Shown here: positions 6,431 through 13,798 of the stretch, piece by piece
Position numbering within the stretch: position 1 is the first letter of the stretch
Layout of the letters: each line of letters begins with the position of its first letter
From: Burkholderiales bacterium UBA1834
GTDB lineage: Bacteria > Pseudomonadota > Gammaproteobacteria > Burkholderiales > Burkholderiaceae_C
Reading direction: 5' to 3'
DNA length: 17,221 nt
NCBI GenBank assembly: GCA_002339015.1
Contig: DDJC01000055.1
Coordinates: 8,450 to 25,670, forward strand
The notes under the pieces: model-generated
What the model saw: the letters and a program-made list of their open reading frames with translations, nothing else
Databases searched by the model: none
Told to the model about the DNA's origin: nothing
Program-made: the position numbers and the translations under genes

Positions 6431-7549
6431 GGTTGCCCTCCGTTGATGAGATGGCATCAGGTTCACATGCAGCATTGCGGTTGCAAGGGCGCGCAAATCG
6501 GTGGTGGCATCCGCAAACGCCAGCCAGAAAGTGCCCGATATCCAACCGGTTTCGGGTGGCGGCAACTGCCACCCGCTTGACGCAGACATCGACACAAGGT
6601 CAACTGGAGATTCCTATGGGCTCCTTGTCCCCGTCCATCGTGGAGAAAAAGGCGTCGCAGTCGTTACCTGCCTTCTCAGAAGGTGCAGTCATTACACCAC
6701 CGCAGTCCGTCAAGGGCTGAAAGTGTCACCATGCGGTCCGACCGCATTCCGTTCGAGACGGCTCCGCAGGCCAGACCAGTGCCGCCGCCTCACCGCATGC
6801 CGCATCGACGGCATGCTCATGCAGTACCACACGCTTGATCGTGGCAACGCAGCAGCCGTCGCCCGCTTGATGGCATCGATCACCTGGCGGTGTCCGCATG
6901 CAGCAAAGCGGAGTAGCCGTTGAACTGCCATAGAACCGGTTCGTCGCCAGCGTCGTTACTGGCAGCTTGCTGACAGTGACGACGCAAGTAGCACGACCGA
7001 GCGCCTTGGCAACCTCCGTGGCACGGACCCGTGACGCTGCGCAGTGATGCCAGCAAAACAGGCCATATCAAGGCGTGTTGATCGAAGTGGATCGAAGGAT
7101 GGCCAGACCACCTTCGCCGATCCGATGGGCCCCGAGCCCATGTTTCCCACACAGCACATCCACAGCGAGTTTCAAACCCGTCGTGAATGACTGTGCGTGC
7201 CTTTGCGGCCTGATCGCAAGGCACCGCCAGGCCACCCGTCAGATGGCCGCCCCCGGACGTGTGTGAGACGCACACCCCTTGGACCCTGGGTCAATGGTCT
7301 TTGCGCATCGGCAATGCCAACAGGCAAGCCAGCGCAACGCCACAGCGACGTGCAACGCAGGCGAGCAGTCAACAACCTTGCACAAACCGGGAATGGTGTC
7401 CCGCGTCCCTTGTAGTCCCTATCGCGCTGCGGCGCGAAGGGCGGACAGAAACACTTACCTGACCTTTCCACACCATGCACAAGCCCGCGCCTCCACTGAC
7501 ACGAGGCAAGGCGAACGGATCGATGAACAGTCTTTGAAAGGCCTCGGCC
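6431..7549. other. 1.1-kb stretch without a convincing gene
   Basis: Frames in both directions are short, Arg/Pro/Ala/His-rich and carry no recognisable domain. The only small candidate is 6616-6720 on the plus strand (34 codons, MGSLSPSIVEKKASQSLPAF then a 14-residue tail), with GGAG nearby. Part of the stretch must hold the promoter of the minus-strand cluster (near 6431-6600) and of the plus-strand integrase-domain gene (before 7550). The rest looks like decayed or non-coding island DNA. Confidence 0.5.
6795..6816. repeat. Inverted repeat, 8-bp arms
   Basis: Arms gcatgccg and cggcatgc flank a six-base loop (catcga). It lies in the gene-poor stretch. It may be an operator or an RNA hairpin; nothing nearby decides between them. 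Confidence 0.4.
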
Positions 7550-8416
7550 ATGCGTTCTCTCAATCGTGATTTCAAACTCATGTGCCAGCGCAACCGCGAT
7601 GGCTCCTTTGCCACGCAGCATGACCGCGAACGGCTGCTGACGATGATGGCGAACCAGCTCCACGAAGACGGCTTCAAGAACCTGCGGGCGCAGGGCCTGC
7701 GTACCAAGCATGTCGAGCATCTGGTGGGTCGTTGGCAGGCCGAGGGCGCCAGCAGTGGCACGATGAAGAACCGCATGTCGGCGCTGCGCTGGGTGGCCGA
7801 GAAGATCGGCAAGGGAAACATCGTGGCCCGCGACAACGCGGCCTACGGCATCGCCGATCGGCGCTATGTGACGAATGAGTCCAAGGCAAAGGAGTTGGAT
7901 CAGGGCAAGCTGGACAAGGTGTCCGATCCGTACACGGCCATGTCCTTGCGGCTTCAAGAGGCCTTCGGCTTGCGGCGTGAGGAAAGCATCAAGATCCAGC
8001 CAGGCTGGGCCGACAAGGGCGAGGTGCTGACGCTCAAGTCCACATGGACCAAGGGTGGCAAGGAACGCGATATCCCGATCCGCAATGAGGCGCAACGAGA
8101 CTTGCTGAACCAAGCCAAAGCGCTTGCGGGCAAAGGAAGCTTGATCCCTATCGAGATGTCCTACAAAGACCAATTGAACCGCTTCAAGGCGCAGACGGCC
8201 TTCGCGGGCATCGACCGTGTGCACGGCTTCCGCCATGCGTACGCGCAGACGCGCTATGCCGAGTTGACCGGCTGGAAGGCTCCAGCCGCAGGCGGACCAA
8301 CCTCCAAGCAACTGAGCCCAGAACAGAAGGCCATCGACCGGCAAGCCCGGCTCATCATCTCGCGCGAACTGGGGCACGAGCGCGAGCAAATTACGGCGGT
8401 CTACTTGGGACGCTGA
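7550..8416 (+). CDS. Tyrosine recombinase, integrase-domain protein (Phage_int_SAM_2 / Integrase_1 type)
   Basis: 288 residues from the ATG at 7550, with GAAAGG eight bases upstream. The N-terminal half (about 15-110) fits a SAM-like core-binding domain (DGSFATQHDRERLLTMMANQLHEDGFKNL ... TMKNRMSALRWVAEKIGK). The C-terminal half is a compact catalytic domain: R142 in GLRREES, K168 near TKGGKERDIPI, H225-GFR228-H, H276 in LGHEREQITAVYLG, and Y285 only three residues from the end. So all expected catalytic residues are present. The family is common on integrative elements and plasmids of beta- and gammaproteobacteria, usually as an accessory recombinase of unclear role. It points toward the intact P4-type integrase and ends 23 bases before it. 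Confidence 0.8.
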   Translation: MRSLNRDFKLMCQRNRDGSFATQHDRERLLTMMANQLHEDGFKNLRAQGLRTKHVEHLVGRWQAEGASSGTMKNRMSALRWVAEKIGKGNIVARDNAAYGIADRRYVTNESKAKELDQGKLDKVSDPYTAMSLRLQEAFGLRREESIKIQPGWADKGEVLTLKSTWTKGGKERDIPIRNEAQRDLLNQAKALAGKGSLIPIEMSYKDQLNRFKAQTAFAGIDRVHGFRHAYAQTRYAELTGWKAPAAGGPTSKQLSPEQKAIDRQARLIISRELGHEREQITAVYLGR

Positions 8417-8439
8417 TGGGCATCAAGCGACGTTGTGAT

Positions 8440-9705
8440 TCAAGCGCGCGTGTTCGTGAACGGAATGACTTCTGCTCCGCGTCGCAAGGCGTCCAAATAG
8501 TCCGCCCACGTCTGCATCATCGCGCGCCGCTGGGCCATGAACTCCGTGCGGTTGTAGGCGCGGCCAAGACTGTCCTTGACCGAGTGGGCAAGCTGAGCTT
8601 CAACCACGGCTTCCGGCACGTCCAGGCGCTCCACCATCAGCGTGCGCGCCATCGCCCGAAAGCCGTGGCCGGTCATCTCGTCCTTGGCGAAGCCCATGCG
8701 CCGCAGTGCGGACAACACCCCGTTCTCGCTCATGGGCCGATCACCGCCGCGCGGGCTGGGGAAGATATACCGCCCATGCCCTGTCAACGGCTCCAGTTCG
8801 CGCAGCACCGCAACGGCCTGAGTTGAGAGCGGCACCATGTGCGGTGCGCCGCTCGCCTTCTGCTGCTTGCTGCGCTTCATCTTCGCTGGTGGAATGGTCC
8901 ACATCGCCCCGTCCAGGTCGAACTCGGCCCACTCGGCATGGCGCAGTTCCCCAGGCCGAAGGAAGACCAGCGGCGCCAGCTTGAGCGCCGCCCGCGTGGT
9001 CGGCATCCCCTGGTAGTCGTCGAAGGCGCGAAGCATGCCGCCCACCAGCTTGGGATCGGTAATGGCCGCATGGTGCTTCACGATGACCGGCTTGAGCGCA
9101 TCGCGCAGGTCGGCCGCCGGATCGCGCTCACATCGGCCCGTGGCGATGCCGTACCGGAACACCTGCCCGCATGCATGCCGGATGCGGTGGGCCGTCTCGA
9201 TGGCACCCCGCGCTTCAACACGGCGCAAGGTTTCAAGCAACTTGGGCGCAGTGACCCCGGCAATCGGTATCTCGCCGATCCAAGGGAAAGCATCTTGCTC
9301 CAGGCGGATCAGCGTGCGTTCGGCGTGGCCTTCCGACACCTTGGCCGCGTGCACGGTCTTGTGCCATTCCCGCGCCACGGCTTCGAACGTGTTGGCCGCC
9401 AGGACGGCCCGCGTCTCCTTCTCGGCTTTGCGCTTGGCGCCTGGGTCGATGCCCGCTGCGATGTCCTTGCGTGCCTGCTCGCGCCGCTCCCGGGCATCCT
9501 TGAGGCTGACCTCGGGATGGGTTCCCAGGGACAGCATCTTTTCCTTGCCGTCGAACCGATAGCGGAAGCGCCACCACTTGGCGCCACTTGGCTGCACCTC
9601 TAGCCCCAGGCCGCCGCCGTCGGGCAGGTTGTAGGGCACATCCCGTGGCTTGGCATTGCGGATTGCTGGGTCCGTCAGCTTGTGTGTCGCGTTCTTCGCG
9701 GTCAT
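8440..9705 (-). CDS. P4-type tyrosine integrase of the ssrA island
   Basis: 421 residues. The ATG at 9705 has AGGAGGAT eight bases upstream and begins MTAKNATHKLTDPAIRNAKP; a longer frame from 9807 lacks these and would run through the repeats. Residues 8-90 are the DUF4102 N-terminal arm-binding domain, about 105-200 the core-binding domain, and 215-400 the catalytic domain with R250 (LRPGELRHAEW), H347-GFR350, H374 (AQLAHSVKD) and Y384 (GRAYNRTEF). All key residues are intact. It sits 179 bases from the ssrA 3' end and is transcribed away from it, the usual arrangement for integrases that target ssrA. It catalyses site-specific integration and, with an excisionase, excision; no excisionase gene is visible here. 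Confidence 0.93.
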   Translation of the reverse strand: MTAKNATHKLTDPAIRNAKPRDVPYNLPDGGGLGLEVQPSGAKWWRFRYRFDGKEKMLSLGTHPEVSLKDARERREQARKDIAAGIDPGAKRKAEKETRAVLAANTFEAVAREWHKTVHAAKVSEGHAERTLIRLEQDAFPWIGEIPIAGVTAPKLLETLRRVEARGAIETAHRIRHACGQVFRYGIATGRCERDPAADLRDALKPVIVKHHAAITDPKLVGGMLRAFDDYQGMPTTRAALKLAPLVFLRPGELRHAEWAEFDLDGAMWTIPPAKMKRSKQQKASGAPHMVPLSTQAVAVLRELEPLTGHGRYIFPSPRGGDRPMSENGVLSALRRMGFAKDEMTGHGFRAMARTLMVERLDVPEAVVEAQLAHSVKDSLGRAYNRTEFMAQRRAMMQTWADYLDALRRGAEVIPFTNTRA

Positions 9706-9720
9706 GGGTGATCCTCCTGC

Positions 9721-9770
9721 TGTGGGTAACTGGTTTTCGCTGAACCAAGTTACCCGCAAAATTACCCACA
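9721..9770. repeat. Integrase arm-site cluster, including right copy of the 23-bp repeat
   Basis: gttaccc units occur three times: inverted at 9721-9730 (tgtgggtaac), and twice direct within 9748-9770, the latter 22 of 23 identical to 4041-4063. They lie 16-65 bases upstream of the integrase start, so they may also autoregulate it. Confidence 0.55.
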
Positions 9771-9814
9771 ACAAGGCCGAGATGTCTAGACACCCAGTGA
9801 AACGCATTGAGACG

Positions 9815-9852
9815 AAAAAAATCCCTAAGTCGTTGATTACTTAGGGATTTTT
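9815..9852. terminator. Bidirectional terminator between ssrA and the integrase
   Basis: aaatccctaagt and acttagggattt form a perfect 12-bp stem around the loop cgttgatt, with A-run and T-run on the two sides. On the minus strand it lies 32 bases after the ssrA 3' end, so it would stop ssrA transcription before the integrase. It closely resembles the hairpin at 3907-3935. Confidence 0.75.
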
Positions 9853-9855
9853 AGG

Positions 9856-9875
9856 TCTCAAGAGACGTCTTGAGA
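9856..9875. repeat. Inverted repeat next to ssrA (possible integrase core site)
   Basis: TCTCAAG (9856-9862) and CTTGAGA (9869-9875) are perfect inverted arms around agacgt, the arm-spacer-arm layout of a tyrosine-recombinase core site. A shorter version stands in register at 3947-3962. The true crossover could instead lie within the ssrA 3' end. Confidence 0.4.
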
Positions 9876-9883
9876 CGTTTGAA

Positions 9884-10255
9884 TGGTGGAGCCGGGGGGA
9901 ATTGAACCCCCGTCCGCAAGCCATCAACAGGTAGATCTACATGTTTAGCTGACTGATTTGGATCTCGGGGTCAACATCGCGCAGCAGCACGCTATGAAGA
10001 CCCCCAGTCACTTGATCTCGACCTGAACGGAGTGACCCCGCTCAGGCCCAGCCTATGTGAATAACCTCGCAGCCCTTGTCTTGCGACTCAGACCCAGCCC
10101 ATAGGCCAGCTGTTGCGAGGCTCACCGGTATTAAGCGGCGAGTGCGAACGATTCGTCGTTGGCAGTTAGTTTGTTTCCAGATGGATTTACGAGCTCACTG
10201 GCGCTCGACATGCACTATCCCGCATCCGCACCCACGTCGAAACCAGGTCGGCCCC
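9884..10255 (-). ncRNA. ssrA: tmRNA (transfer-messenger RNA)
   Basis: About 372 bases in one piece. The 5' end GGGGCCGACCTGGTTTCGACG (complement of 10235-10255) pairs with the 3' CGGCTCC before ACCA, closing the alanine-tRNA-like acceptor stem, and the T-arm GGGGGTTCAATTCCCCC is at the 3' end. The tag frame reads ANDESFALAA and stops with TAA. It rescues stalled ribosomes with SmpB and marks the incomplete protein for proteolysis. The 3' end is also the integration target of the neighbouring island; the gene stays complete after integration. Confidence 0.96.
10131..10163 (-). other. tmRNA tag-peptide reading frame (ANDESFALAA, stop)
   Basis: The codons GCC AAC GAC GAA TCG TTC GCA CTC GCC GCT then TAA lie in the centre of ssrA. 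The ending LAA is the standard degradation signal for ClpXP, and the ANDE...ALAA form is typical of betaproteobacteria. Confidence 0.9.
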
Positions 10256-10270
10256 AGGAAAAGTTCAGCC

Positions 10271-10276
10271 ATTGTA
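10271..10276 (-). promoter_or_regulatory. Probable -10 box of ssrA
   Basis: The minus strand reads TACAAT 15 bases before the mature tmRNA 5' end, close to the consensus. I cannot find a convincing -35 box at 16-18 bases upstream. The mature end is made by processing, so the short leader is expected. Confidence 0.4.
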
Positions 10277-10343
10277 GGGCGGATCGCCGTCCCGCGCTGG
10301 CCTTCATGGATCCATGTCGGGCCGGCAGGATGGTTTTCAAGCC

Positions 10344-11573
10344 TCAGCTGCGGTAATCGGCGTTGATCGTCACGTAGTCGTGCGACAGGTCACAGGTCCA
10401 CACGGTGCTGGTGGCCGTGCCGCGCGACAGGCCCACGCGGATGGTGATCTCGCTTTGCTTCATCACGCGCTGGCCGTCTTCCTCGCGGTACTCGGGCCGG
10501 CGGCCGCCCTTGGTCACCACGTGCACATCATCAAGGTGCAGGTCGATCAGGCCCTGGTCCAGGTCGTCGATGCCGGCGTAGCCCACGGCGGCCAGGATGC
10601 GGCCCAGGTTGGGGTCGCTGGCGAAGAAGGCGGTCTTGACCAGCGGCGAGTGCGCGATGGCGTAGGCGGCCAGGCGGCACTCGGCCTCGTCGCGGCCACC
10701 CTCGACGGTGATGGTGATGAACTTGGTGGCGCCTTCGCCATCACGCACGATGGCCTGGGCCAGTTGCACCGACACGGCGATCACGGCCTCGCGCACGGCG
10801 CGGCCTTCGGGGCTGTCCCAATGGGTGATCTCGGCATGGTCGGCCTGGCGGGTGGCGATCACCACGAAGGAGTCGTTGGTGGACGTATCGCCGTCGATGG
10901 TGATGCGGTTGAAGGAGGCGTCGGCCGCGTCCTTGGCCAGGCCCTGCAGCAGCGCAGGCGCGATCTTGGCGTCGGTGGCCACGTAGCCCAGCATGGTGGC
11001 CATGTTGGGCTTGATCATGCCGGCGCCCTTGCTGATGCCGGTGACGGTGACGGTGGCATTGCCCACCTGGATCTGGCGCGAGGCGGCCTTGGGCAGGGTA
11101 TCCGTCGTCATGATGCCTTCGGCGGCCAGGGCCCAGTTGTCGGCCTTCAGGTCGGCCAGGGCGGCGGGCAGGCCGGCCTGGATACGGTCGATGGGCAGCG
11201 TCTCCATGATCACGCCCGTGGAGAAGGGCAGCACCTGTTCGGGGGCAATATCAAGATGGCGGGCCAGGGCGATGCAGGTGGTCTGCGCGCGGATCAGGCC
11301 GTCTTCGCCGGTGCCGGCGTTGGCGTTGCCGGTGTTGACCAGCAGGGCGCGGATGTCGGTGCCCGCGGCCAGGTGCTTCTGGCAGATCTGCACCGGCGCG
11401 GCGCAAAAGCGGTTCCTGGTGAACACGCCGGCCACGGCCGAGCCTTCCGCCAGGGTCACCACCGTCAAATCGCGGCGGTTGGCCTTGCGCACGCCAGCCA
11501 TGGCGACACCGATTTGCACGCCGGGCACGGGGTGCAGGTCTTGGGGATGGGGGGCGGACAGGTTGACTGGCAT
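10344..11573 (-). CDS. argJ: Bifunctional ornithine acetyltransferase / N-acetylglutamate synthase
   Basis: 409 residues, normal full length for ArgJ. It moves the acetyl group from N-acetylornithine to glutamate and can also acetylate glutamate from acetyl-CoA, making the arginine pathway cyclic; cytoplasmic. Visible marks: N-terminal GVQIGVAMAGVRKANRRDL, the NTGNANAGTG stretch (80-89), STG at 118-120 (oxyanion hole), and KGAGMIKPNMATML with T193 as the self-cleavage site and nucleophile that splits the precursor into alpha and beta chains; C-terminus YVTINADYRS. Starts at ATG 11573 with only a weak AGAAAG upstream. It is 98 bases after the response regulator gene and 88 bases before ssrA, so it may have its own promoter or share the upstream operon. 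Confidence 0.97.
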   Translation of the reverse strand: MPVNLSAPHPQDLHPVPGVQIGVAMAGVRKANRRDLTVVTLAEGSAVAGVFTRNRFCAAPVQICQKHLAAGTDIRALLVNTGNANAGTGEDGLIRAQTTCIALARHLDIAPEQVLPFSTGVIMETLPIDRIQAGLPAALADLKADNWALAAEGIMTTDTLPKAASRQIQVGNATVTVTGISKGAGMIKPNMATMLGYVATDAKIAPALLQGLAKDAADASFNRITIDGDTSTNDSFVVIATRQADHAEITHWDSPEGRAVREAVIAVSVQLAQAIVRDGEGATKFITITVEGGRDEAECRLAAYAIAHSPLVKTAFFASDPNLGRILAAVGYAGIDDLDQGLIDLHLDDVHVVTKGGRRPEYREEDGQRVMKQSEITIRVGLSRGTATSTVWTCDLSHDYVTINADYRS

Positions 11574-11671
11574 GGGGTGGCTTTCTGGCGTCTCGGCGCG
11601 GCGTGGAACACCGCTTGAAGCACCGGATTGTGCCGCACCCGGGTGACCCTTGTGTGGCCCCTTGCCGATGC

Positions 11672-12481
11672 CTACATGGCCTTGAACAGGTGGGCATACA
11701 TGCGGCTGACCTCCAGCGTTTCCGGGCGGCCGCGCAGGTGCACGCGCAGGCGGTTGTTGGCCCGGGCGTCGCGGCTCACGCGCTCGATGGCGCGCACGTT
11801 GACGACGGCACTGCGGTGCACTTGCCAGAAGCGCTCGGTGTCCAGCCGGGGCAACAGCTCCCGCAGCGGCGTGCGGATCAGCAGCTCGGGGCCTTGCCCG
11901 CTGTGGGGCGTGATCAGCCGCACGTATTTGTCGGCCGCCTCGAAGTACAGCACCTCATCCACGGGCACCATGACCAGACCTTGCGCGGTCGAGACCTGGA
12001 TGATGCTCAGCGGTGGCTGGCTGGCCGCGGCCGGCGGCGGCGCCTGGCGCAGGCTCTGCAGCGGGGGCTGGCCGGGATCCTCCTGATGGGCGGCGCGCAG
12101 GCGCAACTGCTGCTGCAGGCGCTCACAGGTGCCGGCCAGGCGGGTGGCCTGCACGGGCTTGAGCACGTAGTCCACGGCGGCCTGCTCGAACGCGGCCAGG
12201 GCGTATTCGTCGTAGGCGGTCACGAACACGGTGAGCGGCAGGGGGCGCTGCTCGGGCCAGGCATCGGCGATGGCCTCGGCGGCATCCAGGCCGTCGCGGC
12301 CGGGCATCTTGATGTCCAGGAAGAGCACGTCGGGCTGCTCGGCCACGGCGATGGCCACAGCCTGGTCACCATCCTGGGCGAGGGGTAGCAGGCGCAGTTC
12401 GGGCCAGAGGCGGCCGAGCTGGGTGCTCAGGGCGTGCGCGAGCACGGGTTCGTCTTCCGCGATCAGAGCGGTGGCAATCAT
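11672..12481 (-). CDS. LytTR-family response regulator
   Basis: 269 residues. The receiver domain (about 4-120) has the acidic pair E9-D10, the phospho-acceptor D56 in LFLDIKMPG, T88 in FVTAYDEYA, and K108 in YVLKPV. A Gln/Pro/Ala linker (about 122-158) leads to a LytTR DNA-binding domain (about 160-266: IIQVSTAQGLVMVPVDEVLYFEAADKYV ... FWQVHRSAVVNVRAI). It is the AlgR/LytR type of transcription regulator. Its ATG overlaps the stop of the histidine kinase gene as ATGA, so the two are made together. Target genes are not shown; the adjacent transporter operon is the first candidate. Confidence 0.93.
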   Translation of the reverse strand: MIATALIAEDEPVLAHALSTQLGRLWPELRLLPLAQDGDQAVAIAVAEQPDVLFLDIKMPGRDGLDAAEAIADAWPEQRPLPLTVFVTAYDEYALAAFEQAAVDYVLKPVQATRLAGTCERLQQQLRLRAAHQEDPGQPPLQSLRQAPPPAAASQPPLSIIQVSTAQGLVMVPVDEVLYFEAADKYVRLITPHSGQGPELLIRTPLRELLPRLDTERFWQVHRSAVVNVRAIERVSRDARANNRLRVHLRGRPETLEVSRMYAHLFKAM

Positions 12482-13764
12482 GGGTGGAGAGCTGTGGCGG
12501 AATGGGGAGGGCCGGGAGGGCCGGCAGGCCGGGTGCCGCGGCGTGCTTCGCCGTCCAGCAGCGGCAGCACGCTGGGCCCGAAAGGCGAGACGGGTTCTGT
12601 GCTCAGGGTGGGCGCGGGCTGGGCCTGGATGCCCAGCGGCAGGCGCAGCGTGACCACCGTGCCCGTGTGCCCGATGCTGTCCTGCATGCTCAGGCTGGCG
12701 GCGTCACCGTAGGCCGATTGCACGCGGTCGCGCACGCAGGCCAGGCCAAATCCCGGCGGGCCTTGCCGTGCGGCCTCGGCGGCGCGCAGGCCGCGGCCGG
12801 TGTCGATCACGCGCAGCACCAGGGCCTCGGCTTCGATGCGGGCACGCAGGGTGAGCTGGCCGCCGGGTGGGTTGGGCTCCAGACCATGCTTGACGGCGTT
12901 TTCCACCAGGGGCTGCAGCAGCAGGGTGGGCACGTGATGGCTGGCCAGCTCCGCAGGCAGGTCCAGCGTGACCTTCAGGCGCGACCCCATGCGCACCTGC
13001 ATCAAGGCCAGGTAGTCGTCCACCCGCGCGAACTCGGTGCTCAGCGGGTGAGTGGTGGTGCGGCTGCCGCCCAGCGTGGCGCGCAGGAAGGTGATCAGGC
13101 GCGCCAGCATGTCCTGCGCACGGGCCGGGTCGGATTCAATCAGCGCGTGCAGGTTGGCCAGCGTGTTGAACATCATGTGCGGCTCCAACTGGGCCTGCAG
13201 CAGGCGCAGTTGGGTCTGCAGGGCCTGGCGCTGGGCCGCCTCGGCACGCACCTCGTTGGCGGCCAGGCGCACGCGCAGGTAGTCGATGGTGAAGGTGAGG
13301 ATGGCGATGCTGTAGCTCAGCACCAGCGACACGGCGAATGGCGGGCGCTCCTTGGGGATGTCCATGGGCCACCACGGAAAGGCCAGGATGGCCTGGGCCA
13401 GGAACACGCCGAACACGCAGGCGATGGGGATGCCGACGATGGCGCAGAAGGCGATGGCCGGCCACCCGACCAGCCCGTACACCCCGCTGCGCTCGAAGCG
13501 CGCACGCGCATCGGGCAGCTTGGGCCACCGCCGGCGGGCCTCGGCCAGCCACACCATGCCCACGATGGTCCAGCACCAGTAGCCCAGGCACATGGCATAG
13601 GCCAGGTTCACCATCAGGCCGTAGCGCTGCCCTTCGTCACGGCCCGCCCATTCGATGGCCCACAGGAACAGCGCGATCGACAGGCTCCACAGCAGGTTGA
13701 ACCGCCCCGTGCGAGGGATGGAGCCCAGCAGGGTCAGGTCCTTGGGGTGGTCGGCGGCTGACAT
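12478..13764 (-). CDS. LytS/AlgZ-type sensor histidine kinase
   Basis: 428 residues from the ATG at 13764; a longer form from 13839 would overlap the transporter gene by 41 bases. Neither start has a well-placed ribosome site, so the choice is uncertain. About four membrane segments lie in residues 20-160 (for example 24-40, 50-73, 98-128, 143-160), then a short coiled segment and the His_kinase domain: LEPHMMFNTLANLHALIES with H196 as the phosphorylation site, PLVENAVKHG with N289 (N box), DTGRG (321-325) and PGFGLACVRDRV (337-348) for ATP binding. A proline-rich tail of about 45 residues follows, unusual and probably dispensable. It phosphorylates the LytTR regulator made from the overlapping gene; the signal is unknown. 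Confidence 0.92.
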   Translation of the reverse strand: MSAADHPKDLTLLGSIPRTGRFNLLWSLSIALFLWAIEWAGRDEGQRYGLMVNLAYAMCLGYWCWTIVGMVWLAEARRRWPKLPDARARFERSGVYGLVGWPAIAFCAIVGIPIACVFGVFLAQAILAFPWWPMDIPKERPPFAVSLVLSYSIAILTFTIDYLRVRLAANEVRAEAAQRQALQTQLRLLQAQLEPHMMFNTLANLHALIESDPARAQDMLARLITFLRATLGGSRTTTHPLSTEFARVDDYLALMQVRMGSRLKVTLDLPAELASHHVPTLLLQPLVENAVKHGLEPNPPGGQLTLRARIEAEALVLRVIDTGRGLRAAEAARQGPPGFGLACVRDRVQSAYGDAASLSMQDSIGHTGTVVTLRLPLGIQAQPAPTLSTEPVSPFGPSVLPLLDGEARRGTRPAGPPGPPHSATALHP

Positions 13765-13798
13765 GGCGGGGCTGTTGCGGGGGGCGCGGGGAGCAGGG

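Larger units (their letters stand above)
3971..9884. mobile_element. Integrative genomic island inserted at the ssrA 3' end, about 5.9 kb
   Basis: Right end: the tmRNA CCA end at 9884, with an intact ssrA-adjacent integrase. Left end: proposed at the attachment-like sequence near 3971, just outside the left 23-bp repeat. Contents: integrase, second integrase-domain gene, gene-poor stretch, unknown cluster with DUF5343, and a structured region. The left boundary is inferred from the in-register layout of the two integrase loci; no long perfect direct repeat of the ssrA end was found, so the element is probably no longer cleanly excisable or the core is short. Confidence 0.55.

Noticed and set aside
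7172..8389. Minus-strand open frame of 405 codons opposite the integrase-domain gene
   Set aside because: No recognisable domain and leucine/arginine-rich as an antisense frame would be; the plus strand shows the recombinase catalytic residues.
3544..9884. Long perfect direct repeat of the ssrA 3' end flanking the island
   Set aside because: I searched the left side for the tggtggagc / gaattgaaccc sequence and found only the decayed match near 3971; no clean attL can be claimed.
10314..11618. Plus-strand open frame of 434 codons opposite argJ
   Set aside because: Gly/His/Val/Gln repeats only, lying exactly over a textbook ArgJ; composition artefact.
12484..13761. Plus-strand open frame of 425 codons opposite the histidine kinase
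   Set aside because: Low-complexity Gln/Gly/His/Arg product; the minus strand carries all kinase motifs.
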